This document shows positions 8,786-17,891 of a DNA stretch of 64,000 nucleotides, in pieces (position 1 is the first letter of the stretch; each line of letters starts with the position of its first letter). The position numbers and the translations under genes were made by a program. The notes below the pieces were generated by a model. That model did no database searches and was not told the origin of the DNA. It was given only the letters and a program-made list of their open reading frames with translations. This stretch comes from Clostridia bacterium (GTDB taxonomy: Bacteria > Bacillota > Clostridia > Christensenellales > Borkfalkiaceae), in NCBI GenBank assembly GCA_900771345.1, contig CAAGNQ010000045.1:68228-132227 (forward strand), read 5' to 3'.

Positions 8786-8800
8786 AAGAAAATACAAAAA

Positions 8801-8830
8801 ATCACCCAACGAGAGTCGTTGGGTGTTTTT
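8801..8830. terminator. Bidirectional terminator between pepV and rubrerythrin
   Basis: The stem CACCCAACGA/TCGTTGGGTG is followed by seven Ts on the plus strand and, in the other direction, by a T-rich tract. Confidence 0.88.
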
Positions 8831-9358
8831 TTAGTTAGGCATAACTGAAAAGAATGCTTGAGGATGAGAACAGACCGGGCAAGTTTCGGGTGGAGTTTTG
8901 CCCTTGTGGCGATGACCACAGTTGGCGCATTGCCACCAAACTTCTTCGGTAGAAGAGAACATTTGGTCATTCTTTACCTTTTGAAGCAAACATTTATATT
9001 CTTCTTCGTGCTGACGCTCTATTGCTGAAACGCCATCAAAAAGTTCTGCAATATCGTTAAAGCCTTCTTCTCGCGCCTCTTTGGCAAACTGGGCATATAG
9101 AACAGAGCGCTCGTAATTTTCTAAATCCATTGAATCTTTTAAGTTGCCCTCGGTATCGGCAATCTGGTGAAAGAGTTTAAACCACACTTTTGAATGTGCT
9201 CTCTCGTTATTAGCAAAAGTAGTAAAAGTTTGCGCAATTTTTTCAAATCCGTCCTTTTTGGCTTGTTCGGCATAGAAAAGGTATTCGTTAGTAGCGCCCG
9301 ACTCTCTTAAAAAAGCCGTCATAAGATTGTTTTTTGTTTTTGACTGGTCAAAATTCAT
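8831..9358 (-). CDS. rbr: Rubrerythrin
   Basis: A 175-residue rubrerythrin that reduces hydrogen peroxide in anaerobes using electrons from rubredoxin or ferredoxin-linked donors. The N-terminal ferritin-like four-helix domain (about residues 1-135) carries the ExxH-type di-iron ligands, for example ERAHS and ERQHEEEY. The C-terminal rubredoxin-like domain has CANCG and CPVC, which bind one iron. It is a single gene with an AAGGAG ribosome binding site, divergent from the kinase gene at 9498. Confidence 0.95.
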   Translation of the reverse strand: MNFDQSKTKNNLMTAFLRESGATNEYLFYAEQAKKDGFEKIAQTFTTFANNERAHSKVWFKLFHQIADTEGNLKDSMDLENYERSVLYAQFAKEAREEGFNDIAELFDGVSAIERQHEEEYKCLLQKVKNDQMFSSTEEVWWQCANCGHRHKGKTPPETCPVCSHPQAFFSVMPN

Positions 9359-9400
9359 ATAAATTCTCCTTAAAACTAATTTTTTAACTAAAGTTTTCCC

Positions 9401-9474
9401 AAAATAGACAATACTAATACGATAAACTATAAAATTTTGTTGTCTATTTTTTATTTTTAGTATATAATATCCCT
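9401..9474. promoter_or_regulatory. Divergent promoter region with inverted repeat
   Basis: AAAATAGACAA at about 9411 and TTGTCTATTTT at about 9442 form an inverted repeat. On the plus strand TTGTCT is followed after 17 bp by TATAAT, a good SigA promoter for the gene at 9498. The mirrored TTGTCT faces rubrerythrin but has no clear -10 element, so coordinated control is only a guess. Confidence 0.5.
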
Positions 9475-9497
9475 ATAAAACTTTAGTAGGTAAAATT

Positions 9498-10322
9498 ATG
9501 AATTTCGACATAGAATTAGTTGGAAAAATCGGCTCTATGGCACTTATAAACACAGAGCACAATATGCTTGACTATACCCTTATAGCAAGGCTTTCTCAAG
9601 AACTACGCCCAGGCTATATTTGGGTAACCTCTGGTGCTGCCGAAACGGGTAGGCTTGATTACATAAAGAGAAACGGCAAAGAACTAGAGGGGGACAGCGA
9701 GGAAATTAAAACTGACTACGCTGCGCAAGGTCAGGCAATTTTGATGTCTACCTATCGTGAATATATAGACTCAAAGTATTCACTTCGCCAAGTATTAGTT
9801 GAGCACCAGCATTTTAACGACCCGGTTAAGAAAGAGCATTTAAAAGCAATGCTTCTTCGCTCCAAAGAACAAAATGCCATTCCTATTATTAATTATAACG
9901 ACGCCGTTAGCACTGAAGAGAACAGAAAGTTTGAAATCCAGTCGTTAAAGAGTAGTTCAACTAAGGTTGTTGAGTGCGTGGATAACGACGAAACTGCTTC
10001 TCAAATTGCCTGCCTTGTTAAAGCCAAAAGGCTTATTATTTTAACGAGCGCGCAAGGCATTTATAAAGATAGCCATAATCCTGAAACTCTTATTAAAGAA
10101 ATCGGTGGAAAGGACGTTTACGAGGTTTTGGCAAATATTGACGAGTGCGAAAACTACTGCAATGGTGCGTCAAGAAAGGGCGCAAACGGTGCAAAAGCCA
10201 AACTTGAATACGTTAAAGAGGCAGTTAAAATAGGAACGGAAGTTATAATAGCGTCGGCAAAATATTCCATTAAAGACCTATTATCAGAAAAAGCGCCAGC
10301 AACAAGAATTAGGGTTAGATAA
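9498..10322 (+). CDS. Amino acid kinase family protein, glutamate 5-kinase-like
   Basis: A 274-residue protein of the amino-acid kinase fold. GKIGSMAL at the N-terminus, VTSGAAETGRL, the substrate-loop motif INYNDAVS (NENDTVS in ProB), DND near residue 160, and the Gly/Lys-rich GASRKGANGAKAKLE match glutamate 5-kinase, the first step of proline synthesis. It lacks the C-terminal PUA domain of E. coli ProB, as many kinases do. No proA lies beside it, so the substrate could differ. The start has a weak GTAGG-type site and a consensus promoter. Confidence 0.7.
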   Translation: MNFDIELVGKIGSMALINTEHNMLDYTLIARLSQELRPGYIWVTSGAAETGRLDYIKRNGKELEGDSEEIKTDYAAQGQAILMSTYREYIDSKYSLRQVLVEHQHFNDPVKKEHLKAMLLRSKEQNAIPIINYNDAVSTEENRKFEIQSLKSSSTKVVECVDNDETASQIACLVKAKRLIILTSAQGIYKDSHNPETLIKEIGGKDVYEVLANIDECENYCNGASRKGANGAKAKLEYVKEAVKIGTEVIIASAKYSIKDLLSEKAPATRIRVR

Positions 10323-10394
10323 TTGCCAAAATCTTCTAGAATTTAACTGAATAATATTTTTATTCCCTCACATAATATTATCAAGGGGGATGAC

Positions 10395-10472
10395 ATGAAG
10401 AATAAGAAGAAGAACAAAACGAACGGCAAGAGTCAAAATGAAACAAAGAATTGTGACAGAAACTGTAAATAA
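10395..10472 (+). CDS. Possible 25-residue leader peptide, Lys/Asn-rich
   Basis: ATG 10395 follows AAGGGGGATGAC, the strongest ribosome binding site in this gap. The ORF encodes a very basic peptide ending in NCDRNCK and overlaps the next ORF in another frame. It may be a real micropeptide or a translational-coupling leader. I recognise no family. Confidence 0.35.
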   Translation: MKNKKKNKTNGKSQNETKNCDRNCK

Positions 10473-10605
10473 CTATTTTGCAAAAAGCAAAAAGAAAAAA
10501 CACAAATCTAAAAGTTCAAGTAATTTTGACCCACAAGGTTCATATACAGGAGTTTGTGCTGACGATATTCAGGAAAAACCTGTTCAAGATGCCGACGATT
10601 TGTAA
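10438..10605 (+). CDS. Small protein with DPQGSYTG and C-terminal QDADDL motifs
   Basis: A 55-residue ORF. The first half is basic (KSKKKKHKSKSSS); the second half reads DPQGSYTGV, then a short spacer, and ends in PVQDADDL. From memory this combination recurs in small uncharacterised proteins of Clostridia, which is why I call the ORF real despite a poor ribosome binding site. Translation may be coupled to the overlapping ORF at 10395-10472. No function is known to me. Confidence 0.6.
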   Translation: MKQRIVTETVNNYFAKSKKKKHKSKSSSNFDPQGSYTGVCADDIQEKPVQDADDL

Positions 10606-10690
10606 TAAACTTTAAGTTTTAGTGAAGAAGAACCTTTAACTAAATAAAGAGAAGAAATTTATTTCCTCTCTTTATTTTTTTGCGTTTTTA

Positions 10691-10719
10691 TTGACAAAAG
10701 ATAAAAAAACATATATAAT
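10691..10719 (+). promoter_or_regulatory. Promoter of rnpB
   Basis: TTGACA at 10691-10696, a 17-bp spacer and TATAAT at 10714-10719 form a perfect-consensus SigA promoter. The RNA should begin near 10726. Confidence 0.9.
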
Positions 10720-10727
10720 ACTCTTGC

Positions 10728-11076
10728 TTTTAAGACAGTTATACGGTCGCGGGGGCAGGGAGAGCCTGTCAATGAGGAAAGTCCGAGCGTTTTAGAAACA
10801 GGGTGCTGGAGAAATCCCAGTGGAGGCGACTTTAAGGAAAGTGCAACAGAAAACAACTGCCTAATTTTAGGTCAAGGTGAAAAGGCGTGGTAAGAGCACA
10901 CCGTCCTTGTGGTGACACGAGGAGCAATGTAAACCCCACCCGACGCAAGATTGACAAACTTTTTCAATAGGGAGTTTCGCCGAAAAAGTTTAACGAATAT
11001 CGCTAGAGGGTATTGGTAACAATACTCGTAGATAAATGACCGTACACGACAGAACTCGGCTTACAGATTGTCTTAA
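10728..11076 (+). ncRNA. rnpB: RNase P RNA
   Basis: The catalytic RNA that removes tRNA 5' leaders. The universal GAGGAAAGTCCGAGC block is at about 10776-10790, followed by the AGGGTGCTGGAGAAATCCCAGTG region, and the conserved ACAGAACTCGGCTTACAG block lies near the 3' end. The P1 helix is formed by AAGACAGT at 10732 and ATTGTCTT at 11067-11074. Its protein partner gene rnpA is in the same window at 21663-21986. Confidence 0.96.
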
Positions 11077-11087
11077 AACATTTTTAC

Positions 11088-11130
11088 GCGCTCCATAAGG
11101 CTAAACCTTGTGGGGCGCTTGTATTTTTTT
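11088..11130 (+). terminator. Terminator of rnpB
   Basis: The stem GCGCTCCATAAGG with CCTTGTGGGGCGC is followed by TTGTATTTTTTTT. Confidence 0.88.
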
Positions 11131-11174
11131 TACTTTTGTGCTACACTATTTACAGAAAATTTGGAGAATTTATT

Positions 11175-11903
11175 ATGTATTTAAAAGACAGAGTTGCTCT
11201 TATAACGGGCGCAGGTGGTGGAATTGGGAGTGCAATTTCTCTCCGTCTTGCAAAAGCAGGCGCAAATTTGATTTTGTTTGGTGGCAACAATATTTCTAAC
11301 CTTGAAAAGACTGCAAGCGCAGTGCGTTCTTTGGGCGTTAAAGTGGAAATCCTTGCAGGCGATTTGACTGATGAAGATTTTATACAAAAGAGTTTTAAAA
11401 AAGCCGTAAACTTGTTCGGCAAAATTGATATTCTTATAAACAACGCAGGTCTTGCCCTTAACTCGCCTCTTGAAAGTACGCCCGTTCAAACTTTTGATAA
11501 AATTATGGCAATCAACGTTCGCGCGCCATTTATTCTTATTCAAAATGCTCTGCCCGTATTAAAAGAATCGGATAGAGCAAGTATTATAAATATTCTATCA
11601 GTAGTTGCTCATTTGGGATATTCTAATCAAAGCGTGTACAGTGCGTCAAAACACGCCCTTTTGGGTTTAACTAAAGCGCTCGCGCAGGAGGTTTATAAAG
11701 ACGGGATTCGCGTTCACGCTATTTCGCCCGGTGGCGTTTATACCGATATGGTTAAAGTCACTCGCCCCGACCTCACTTCTGACGGTATGATAATGCCTGA
11801 AGACGTTGCTGAAGTAGTTGAATTCTTTTTGAAAAACCGTTCTAACGCAGTTGTTGATGAAATTTTGCTCCATCGCGTCGGAAAAGAGCCTTTTTTAGTG
11901 TAA
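11175..11903 (+). CDS. Short-chain dehydrogenase/reductase, FabG-like
   Basis: A 242-residue classical SDR. The cofactor motif TGAGGGIG is near residue 12, NNAGLAL near 87, the catalytic Ser in the INILSV strand near 140 and the YSASK active site near 153. It probably uses NAD(P)H. The sequence resembles 3-oxoacyl-ACP reductase but there are no fatty-acid genes nearby, so the substrate is open. ATG 11175 follows TTGGAGAA; an upstream in-frame start at 11136 falls in the rnpB terminator region. Confidence 0.85.
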   Translation: MYLKDRVALITGAGGGIGSAISLRLAKAGANLILFGGNNISNLEKTASAVRSLGVKVEILAGDLTDEDFIQKSFKKAVNLFGKIDILINNAGLALNSPLESTPVQTFDKIMAINVRAPFILIQNALPVLKESDRASIINILSVVAHLGYSNQSVYSASKHALLGLTKALAQEVYKDGIRVHAISPGGVYTDMVKVTRPDLTSDGMIMPEDVAEVVEFFLKNRSNAVVDEILLHRVGKEPFLV

Positions 11904-11920
11904 ACTATTTGGCATAAATA

Positions 11921-11952
11921 AAAAACGATAGAGTTTTTCTATCGTTTTTTTT
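11921..11952. terminator. Bidirectional terminator between SDR and mnmG
   Basis: The stem AAAAACGATAG/CTATCGTTTTT has T-runs on both strands and overlaps the mnmG stop codon. Confidence 0.85.
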
Positions 11953-13816
11953 ATTTGCTTAAATACACCATTAGTACTGCGATATCTGCAGGGGAAACAC
12001 CGGAAATTCTTCCCGCTTGCCCTAAATTTTGTGGTCTAATTTTATCAAGTTTTTGCCTTGCCTCAAGTCGCAACCCCTCTATTGCAAGATAATTTATATC
12101 GTTTGGCAAGACCTTTTCTTCGAGTTTTTTTGCCTTTTCGATTTGTTCTAATCCTTTTTGCAAATATCCCTCGTATTTTGCGTCAATCTCAACCGTATCT
12201 AAAATCTGATAAGATATTCCCTCGAATCCACCAAATTCCTCAATTATTTCCTTTAGTGAAATCCCTCGCCTTATTAAGTCTGCGCGAGTTAACCCTCCGT
12301 TCGGCTTAATATATCCGTGCGCACTTAAAATTCGCTCTGCGTCCTTAGGCTTAATAATCTCCTGCATAATCGCGGTGGCTTTTTGATATTCTGCCTTTCT
12401 CTTTAGGAAAATCTCATACCTTTCATCACTGACAAGTCCTGCTCTTCTTCCCATTTCAGTAAGTCTAAAGTCAGGATTATCCTGCCTTAAAACAATTCGA
12501 TATTCTGCACGGCTTGTCATCATTCTGTACGGCTCGTTCGTGCCTTTGGTAACTAAATCGTCAATCAAAACGCCTATATAACCGTCATCTCTAGCCAAAA
12601 TCAACGGTTGTTCATTGCGCATTTTAAGTGATGCGTTTAGCCCTGCAATAAGCCCTTGAGCACCTGCCTCCTCATACCCACTCGTGCCGTTTACCTGACC
12701 TGCCATATAAAGCCCCTCAATCTTTTTGTATTCAAGAGTAGGGTAAAGGTCAAGCGCATCAATGCAATCGTATTCTATGGCGTACGCATAACGCATAATT
12801 TCGCAGTTTTCAAGCCCCTCAACCGTGCGATACATAGCCTTCTGCACGTCGTGAGGGAGTGAGGTTGACATTCCCTGCACGTAAACCTCGTGTGTGTCGC
12901 TACCCTCTGGCTCTAAAAAGAGTTGATGGCGTTCTTTATCGGCAAAACGAACGACCTTGTCTTCAATAGAAGGGCAGTATCTAGGGCCTGTTCCTTTAAT
13001 AAGCCCACCGTATAATGGCGAGCGATGAAGATTTTCCCTTATAATTTGGTGAGTTCTCTCGTTAGTATAGGTTAGATAGCAAGGAGTCTGCTTTTCAGGA
13101 ATACCGTCCGAGAGATAACTAAACGGATAAACGTCTTTTTCCCCATCCTGAATAGCAAGCCTAGAAAAGTCAATAGTTCTGCCGTCAATTCTAGCAGGAG
13201 TTCCCGTCTTAAAGCGCCTTATGGAAAAGCCGAGTTTAATAAGATTCTCGGTAAGCCCGTTTGCCGCCGCCTGAAAGCCGTTTGGCCCAGAATTCTGACG
13301 CCATTCTCCAGCAATAACGCTTCCATTAAGATAAACGCCGGTGGCAACTACTACTGCTCGGCATTCTAACACTCCACCATAAGCAGTCTTAACGCCCGTA
13401 ACCTTCTTTCCGTCCTCGGAAACCAGAATTTCCACAGCCTCGCCCTGAATAATTTTAAGATTTTGAGTATTCTCGAGGGTTTTTTTCATAAGAGTGTGGT
13501 AAAGGTTTTTATCTGCTTGACCACGCAGAGATTGCACGGCAGCACCTTTGCCACGATTAAGCATTCTAATCTGCAAAAGCGATTTGTCTGCATTAACACC
13601 CATCTCACCACCGAGAGCGTCAATCTCGCGAACAATTTGACCTTTTGAAGTGCCACCAATAGACGGATTACACGCCAAAAAGGCTATGCTATCGAGATTA
13701 AGCGTCAGCATAGCCGTATTAAAACCCGTTCTTGCAAGAGCGAGCGCAGCCTCACAGCCAGCGTGCCCTGCTCCGATTACAACGGCATCAAATTGTCCTT
13801 CCAAAAAGTTGTTCAT
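11951..13816 (-). CDS. mnmG: tRNA uridine-5-carboxymethylaminomethyl modification enzyme MnmG
   Basis: FAD-dependent enzyme that, with MnmE, modifies the wobble uridine of certain tRNAs. It has 621 residues, the normal length. The FAD-binding motif VIGAGHAGCEAALA is near residue 12, and the family signatures CNPSIGGTSKGQIVREIDALGGEMG, GTPARIDG and GPRYCPSIEDK-type segments follow. It lies 16 bp after dnaA on the same strand with only a weak ribosome binding site. Its usual partner gene mnmE is not in the window. Confidence 0.97.
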   Translation of the reverse strand: MNNFLEGQFDAVVIGAGHAGCEAALALARTGFNTAMLTLNLDSIAFLACNPSIGGTSKGQIVREIDALGGEMGVNADKSLLQIRMLNRGKGAAVQSLRGQADKNLYHTLMKKTLENTQNLKIIQGEAVEILVSEDGKKVTGVKTAYGGVLECRAVVVATGVYLNGSVIAGEWRQNSGPNGFQAAANGLTENLIKLGFSIRRFKTGTPARIDGRTIDFSRLAIQDGEKDVYPFSYLSDGIPEKQTPCYLTYTNERTHQIIRENLHRSPLYGGLIKGTGPRYCPSIEDKVVRFADKERHQLFLEPEGSDTHEVYVQGMSTSLPHDVQKAMYRTVEGLENCEIMRYAYAIEYDCIDALDLYPTLEYKKIEGLYMAGQVNGTSGYEEAGAQGLIAGLNASLKMRNEQPLILARDDGYIGVLIDDLVTKGTNEPYRMMTSRAEYRIVLRQDNPDFRLTEMGRRAGLVSDERYEIFLKRKAEYQKATAIMQEIIKPKDAERILSAHGYIKPNGGLTRADLIRRGISLKEIIEEFGGFEGISYQILDTVEIDAKYEGYLQKGLEQIEKAKKLEEKVLPNDINYLAIEGLRLEARQKLDKIRPQNLGQAGRISGVSPADIAVLMVYLSK

Positions 13817-13832
13817 AAGTTTTCTAAATTTA

Positions 13833-15185
13833 TTATTGTTTAAGGAGCATTTTCCTTATATCGTTAATTTCCACAGCAAGTTTGTTATCGTACTTAATTT
13901 GCTCGGCAATCTTGTCACTCGCATAGATAACGGTTGCGTGGTCACGCTTAAATATATTTGCAACGGTAACCTTTGGCAAACTCATCATATCTAAAATTAA
14001 ATAAATGCTTATTTGACGAGGAAGAGCAAATTCCTTGTTCTTCTTTTTGCCCAAAAGGTCGTTTTTAGAGATTTTGTAAAAATTGCATACGCAGTTTATA
14101 ATATCCTCTGCTTGAAGCGCCTCTTGTTTTTCGCTAGCCGATTCTTTTAACGCCTCGTTCACAAGGTCGATAGTAATAGGTCTTTCGTGAAGTTTAGAAG
14201 CGAAAACTACTTTAGTAAGTTTTCCGATAAGCGAACGAATATCGCAATCGTTCATTTCGGCAATATATGCTAAAACCTTAATATCAACGATACTCTTTTG
14301 CTCTTCAGCCTTTCTCTTTAAGATTGCAATTCTTGTTTCCAAATCAGGTGGTTGAACGTCTGCCAAAAGCCCACCCTCAAACCTCGTGCGAAGTCTTTCT
14401 TCTAAAATATCAATCTCTTTCGGTGGACGGTCAGAAGTTAGAACTACCTGCTTGTTTTGCAAAACGAGTTCGTTAAAGGTGTGGAAAAATTCCGTTTGAA
14501 AACCTTGCTTTTTTGCGAGGAACTGCACGTCGTCAATCAGAAGAACGTCAACGTTTCGATATTTATTCCTAAATCCCGAGCCGTTTCCTCTGCCTTTGCT
14601 AATGCTTTCAATAAACTGGTTAGTAAACTGCTCGCAAGTAGCATAGAGGACGTTAAGTCTTGGATTATGCAACTTTAGATAGTTTGCAATCGCCATCAAA
14701 ATATGCGTTTTACCAAGCCCCGTGCCACCGTGAATGAAAAGAGGATTATACGAGTCGCCCGGATTTTCGGCAACGGCTTTTGCCGCAGCATAAATAAACT
14801 CGTTTGACGAGCCGACAACAAACGATTCAAAAGTAAACTTTGGATTAATAGGCGAGCCGTGAGTAATAGGCTCTTCCTTTTCCATACGCTCGGTTTTTCT
14901 GATATAGTCTTCCTTATCAGTCGCCACCACAGCGCGAAAATCAGTAACGTAGGTATTGCAATTATCAAGCGCCTCTTGGATTTTGTGACCGATATAGCCG
15001 TTTTTCTTATTGTTAACGGTATCAGCGTACAACTGCGTATCAATGCCAAGAATAATCTTGTTGCCTTGCAAATCAACAGGCTTTAAGTTCTTAATATACA
15101 TCTCGTACGCTACAGAACTAACCGTTTTTTCAATTACGGGAAGTATGGTTTGTTCCCATAAAATTTCATAGTTTTCTTTTTCCAT
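13833..15185 (-). CDS. dnaA: Chromosomal replication initiator DnaA
   Basis: AAA+ protein that opens oriC, 450 residues. The N-terminal helical domain, Walker A GGTGLGKTH near residue 155, Walker B LLIDDVQF near 220, the sensor motifs and a C-terminal DNA-binding domain with FKRDHATVIYA are all present. ATG 15185 is chosen because GAGGAAAG sits 5 nt upstream; the longer frame to 15227 is not supported. dnaA is followed by mnmG, not dnaN, and is divergent from recF. No DnaA-box cluster is seen in the 120 bp between dnaA and recF. Confidence 0.97.
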   Translation of the reverse strand: MEKENYEILWEQTILPVIEKTVSSVAYEMYIKNLKPVDLQGNKIILGIDTQLYADTVNNKKNGYIGHKIQEALDNCNTYVTDFRAVVATDKEDYIRKTERMEKEEPITHGSPINPKFTFESFVVGSSNEFIYAAAKAVAENPGDSYNPLFIHGGTGLGKTHILMAIANYLKLHNPRLNVLYATCEQFTNQFIESISKGRGNGSGFRNKYRNVDVLLIDDVQFLAKKQGFQTEFFHTFNELVLQNKQVVLTSDRPPKEIDILEERLRTRFEGGLLADVQPPDLETRIAILKRKAEEQKSIVDIKVLAYIAEMNDCDIRSLIGKLTKVVFASKLHERPITIDLVNEALKESASEKQEALQAEDIINCVCNFYKISKNDLLGKKKNKEFALPRQISIYLILDMMSLPKVTVANIFKRDHATVIYASDKIAEQIKYDNKLAVEINDIRKMLLKQ

Positions 15186-15305
15186 CGAAACTTTCCTCTT
15201 TATCAGTTGCATTTTGGTAAAAAACATTATATAATATTTTTAAAATAAAATAAAGTTATTAAGGCATAATTTAGCAAAAATTTTTTTCTTTAAAAGTTTG
15301 ATTAT

Positions 15306-16403
15306 ATGTTTATTAAGTCGTTAACGCTTAAAAATTTCCGTTCATACGGCGAGCAAACGGTTGAATTTACTGACGGAATTAATATTTTGACGGGAGCAAA
15401 TGCGCAAGGGAAGACTAATTGCGCAGAGGCTATCTTTTTTTTGTGCACGGGCTATTCCCCTCGCGCTAATCGTGATAAACTTGTAATTAAGCACGGGGAA
15501 GAGGTAGCAACCATTTCTGCCGTCGCCTCTTCGCTTTATGGAAATATAAGCGTTAAAGTTAGTTTTAATAAAAACGATAAAAAGAATATTTTCGTTAACG
15601 GCGTCAAAGTACTAAAAATCGGTGAGATTTTAGGCAATATTAACAGCGTTTTCTTTAATCCGTCCGAACTTAAACTCGTTCAGGAAAGCCCAGAGGATAG
15701 AAGACGGTTTATGAATATTTCCCTCTCGCAAATGTCCAAAAACTACTTTTACGCACTTCAGCGTTACAACAAGATTTTATCCCAGCGCAACAATCTTTTA
15801 AAAGACCCTGATTTTGAACTCGTTAAAGATACACTTTGCATTTGGGATGAGCAACTTTGCAAGCAGGCGTCAAAAATCATTCGCGCAAGGAATGAGTTTT
15901 TGCTTGAAATCGCACCTATTGCCGAGCAAAAGCACACCTTTCTTTCGGATGGCAAAGAAACTCTAACTATGAAAACCGAAAGTGGTTATTACGGAAGTGA
16001 GGAGGATATTGCTTACGCATTAAAAGAAGACCTCAAAACTGCCCTTCCAAAAGATATGAGGCTAGGGTTTACCTCAATCGGTCCACATAGAGACGATATA
16101 AAGTTCTTGCTTAACGGGGAAGACGTTAAGGTTTACGGCTCACAAGGTCAACAGCGCACGGTAGCGCTAGCCCTTAAACTTGCTGAAACGGAAACTTTTT
16201 TTAGGAAGTTTAACGAATACCCCATACTAATTTTAGACGACGTTCTTTCAGAACTTGATAAAAAGCGTCAGAAAAAATTAGTCAGCGCAGTATCTCATCT
16301 TCAAACGATTTTTACAACTACTAATCTTGATAGAACGGTATTTAGAGGTCAATCGTTTAATCATTTAATAGTAGATAAAAGCATAATAAAAAAAGGAAAA
16401 TAG
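15306..16403 (+). CDS. recF: DNA replication and repair protein RecF
   Basis: SMC-like ATPase that helps load RecA at gaps, 365 residues. Walker A GANAQGKTN is near residue 32, the ABC-type signature GSQGQQRTVALALKLAE near 280 and Walker B LILDDVLSELD near 312. It reads away from dnaA. No ribosome binding site better than AAAAG precedes the ATG. Confidence 0.95.
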   Translation: MFIKSLTLKNFRSYGEQTVEFTDGINILTGANAQGKTNCAEAIFFLCTGYSPRANRDKLVIKHGEEVATISAVASSLYGNISVKVSFNKNDKKNIFVNGVKVLKIGEILGNINSVFFNPSELKLVQESPEDRRRFMNISLSQMSKNYFYALQRYNKILSQRNNLLKDPDFELVKDTLCIWDEQLCKQASKIIRARNEFLLEIAPIAEQKHTFLSDGKETLTMKTESGYYGSEEDIAYALKEDLKTALPKDMRLGFTSIGPHRDDIKFLLNGEDVKVYGSQGQQRTVALALKLAETETFFRKFNEYPILILDDVLSELDKKRQKKLVSAVSHLQTIFTTTNLDRTVFRGQSFNHLIVDKSIIKKGK

Positions 16404-16436
16404 TTAGTCTATAAATTTTAGACTAACTATTTTTTA
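16400..16436. terminator. Bidirectional terminator between recF and plsC-like gene
   Basis: The stem ATAGTTAGTCT/AGACTAACTAT with flanking A/T runs serves both convergent genes. Confidence 0.87.
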
Positions 16437-16444
16437 ACTATAAT

Positions 16445-17710
16445 TTAACTAAAATCTTCCTTTTTAACTCCATTTCTCAAAACGTAAAAATCATATAATT
16501 CCTCTTGTGCAAAATGCAATTTCGTTAAATAATTCTTGGCGTTTTTAAGGAACATAAAGTAAGAAGTTTTATCAGTAGCAATATCAAAAGCGTCCCCTCT
16601 ATTTAAAAAGTCGTATTCGATATGCACCGAATACATAGAGGAGACAGGTTTGTTTAGATTAAACGGCTGACCGTCAACCGTTCCGTTAAAGGTAAACCCG
16701 TTTTTATCGTGGGTCATTTTAGCCTCTCCAACCTCTAAAAAACCTACCCTTGTTGAATAATAATCTTCCACGCGCACGTCGTCAGAAAAATAATATGTAC
16801 CACTCTCAACTTCTTTTCTAACCTCTTCGCGCTCCCAACGATACCAGTCGGGGATATGAGAAAAACCTTTGTCGGTATTAACGCCAGAAAGTCTAGACAG
16901 CGTGTCCATTTCCCACTTAGCGCCACAGTCTTCACACCAGAGATGAATGCCAGAACTATTCATAGCAAATTCTTTGCCACAGTTAGGGCATTTGTATAAA
17001 ATTTTGTGAAGCCCATTAGCGCGCTGTTTGCATTTAATGTGATAACCCTTTTCTACCTGCCACTTATATTCGTCCTTAACGAAAGCCTTTTCAATTTTTT
17101 GCTGAATTTGTTCGCTAGACAAGTTTTCAACCTCTTCTTTAGAAAGAAGTTGATAAACTATAGCCTCTTGGCGAATTTTTCTGTACGGGTGCTTTGACCA
17201 TTGAGGAGAATTTAGAAAGTTACCGTTTGCCATACACATAACGACGGGCACGCCCAAAAACTTGCACATTTTTCCTAAAGCCCCGTCCAGCCTCTCGTTA
17301 ATGCCTGCAAGTTCAAACCTTGCCTCAGGGTAAATGGTGACCGTTTTTTTGAGTTTTTTAATATACCTAATAATTTGCTTTGCAGTGCAGATATCGTGTG
17401 TAAACTTTCTCTTAGGCATACCACCGATACCACGCATAAGCCAGTCCCCACGGCGAAATTCTTCAACCGACATAACCCAGCCTGTTGTTCTCGGCATAAG
17501 CGCACGCACAATCATAGGAAAATCCATAAACGAGGCGTGAGTTGACAGCACGAAATACGGACCTTTAATTTTTTTAACAGCCTTTTCCACCTTAACGTGA
17601 CCGTTGTTTAGCCACATATATATAGGTCCTGCTATGAATTCGACCAGTTTAAGATACCATCTGGGTTTGATAGCAGGTTTATTCATATCAAATCTTTTTT
17701 TCTCTCTCAT
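16445..17710 (-). CDS. 1-acylglycerol-3-phosphate acyltransferase domain fused to a zinc ribbon
   Basis: A 421-residue protein. The PlsC-type acyltransferase domain has the HASFMD catalytic motif (His58, Asp63) and PEARFELAG near residue 129. About residue 241 a zinc ribbon follows, with Cys pairs 241/244 and 259/262, and then about 150 residues with no recognised fold. PlsC enzymes make phosphatidic acid at the membrane; standard ones have 200-250 residues. GAGGAAAGG precedes ATG 17710. Lipid substrate and the role of the tail are unknown. pgsA lies divergently next door, another phospholipid gene. Confidence 0.8.
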   Translation of the reverse strand: MREKKRFDMNKPAIKPRWYLKLVEFIAGPIYMWLNNGHVKVEKAVKKIKGPYFVLSTHASFMDFPMIVRALMPRTTGWVMSVEEFRRGDWLMRGIGGMPKRKFTHDICTAKQIIRYIKKLKKTVTIYPEARFELAGINERLDGALGKMCKFLGVPVVMCMANGNFLNSPQWSKHPYRKIRQEAIVYQLLSKEEVENLSSEQIQQKIEKAFVKDEYKWQVEKGYHIKCKQRANGLHKILYKCPNCGKEFAMNSSGIHLWCEDCGAKWEMDTLSRLSGVNTDKGFSHIPDWYRWEREEVRKEVESGTYYFSDDVRVEDYYSTRVGFLEVGEAKMTHDKNGFTFNGTVDGQPFNLNKPVSSMYSVHIEYDFLNRGDAFDIATDKTSYFMFLKNAKNYLTKLHFAQEELYDFYVLRNGVKKEDFS

Positions 17711-17819
17711 AAACCTTTCCTCTTATTTATGCAATTATAACAAAAAAGCCATAAAATGTCAATGCATAACTATGGAGGGTAGAGGATTTTATGTTTATAA
17801 GAAAAAATTTTTGCATTAT

Positions 17820-17848
17820 TTGACAAAAACTTCTAGTGGTGCTATTAT
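17820..17848 (+). promoter_or_regulatory. Promoter of pgsA
   Basis: TTGACA at 17820-17825 and TATTAT at 17843-17848 are 17 bp apart. Confidence 0.8.
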
Positions 17849-17891
17849 AGTATAAAGTTATTGAGAGTGAATATATATTAAAGGTATAGCG

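Noticed and set aside
15186..15305. oriC between dnaA and recF
   Set aside because: The gap is only 120 bp and has no TTATCCACA-type box. Single boxes elsewhere in the window lie inside genes and are not clustered.
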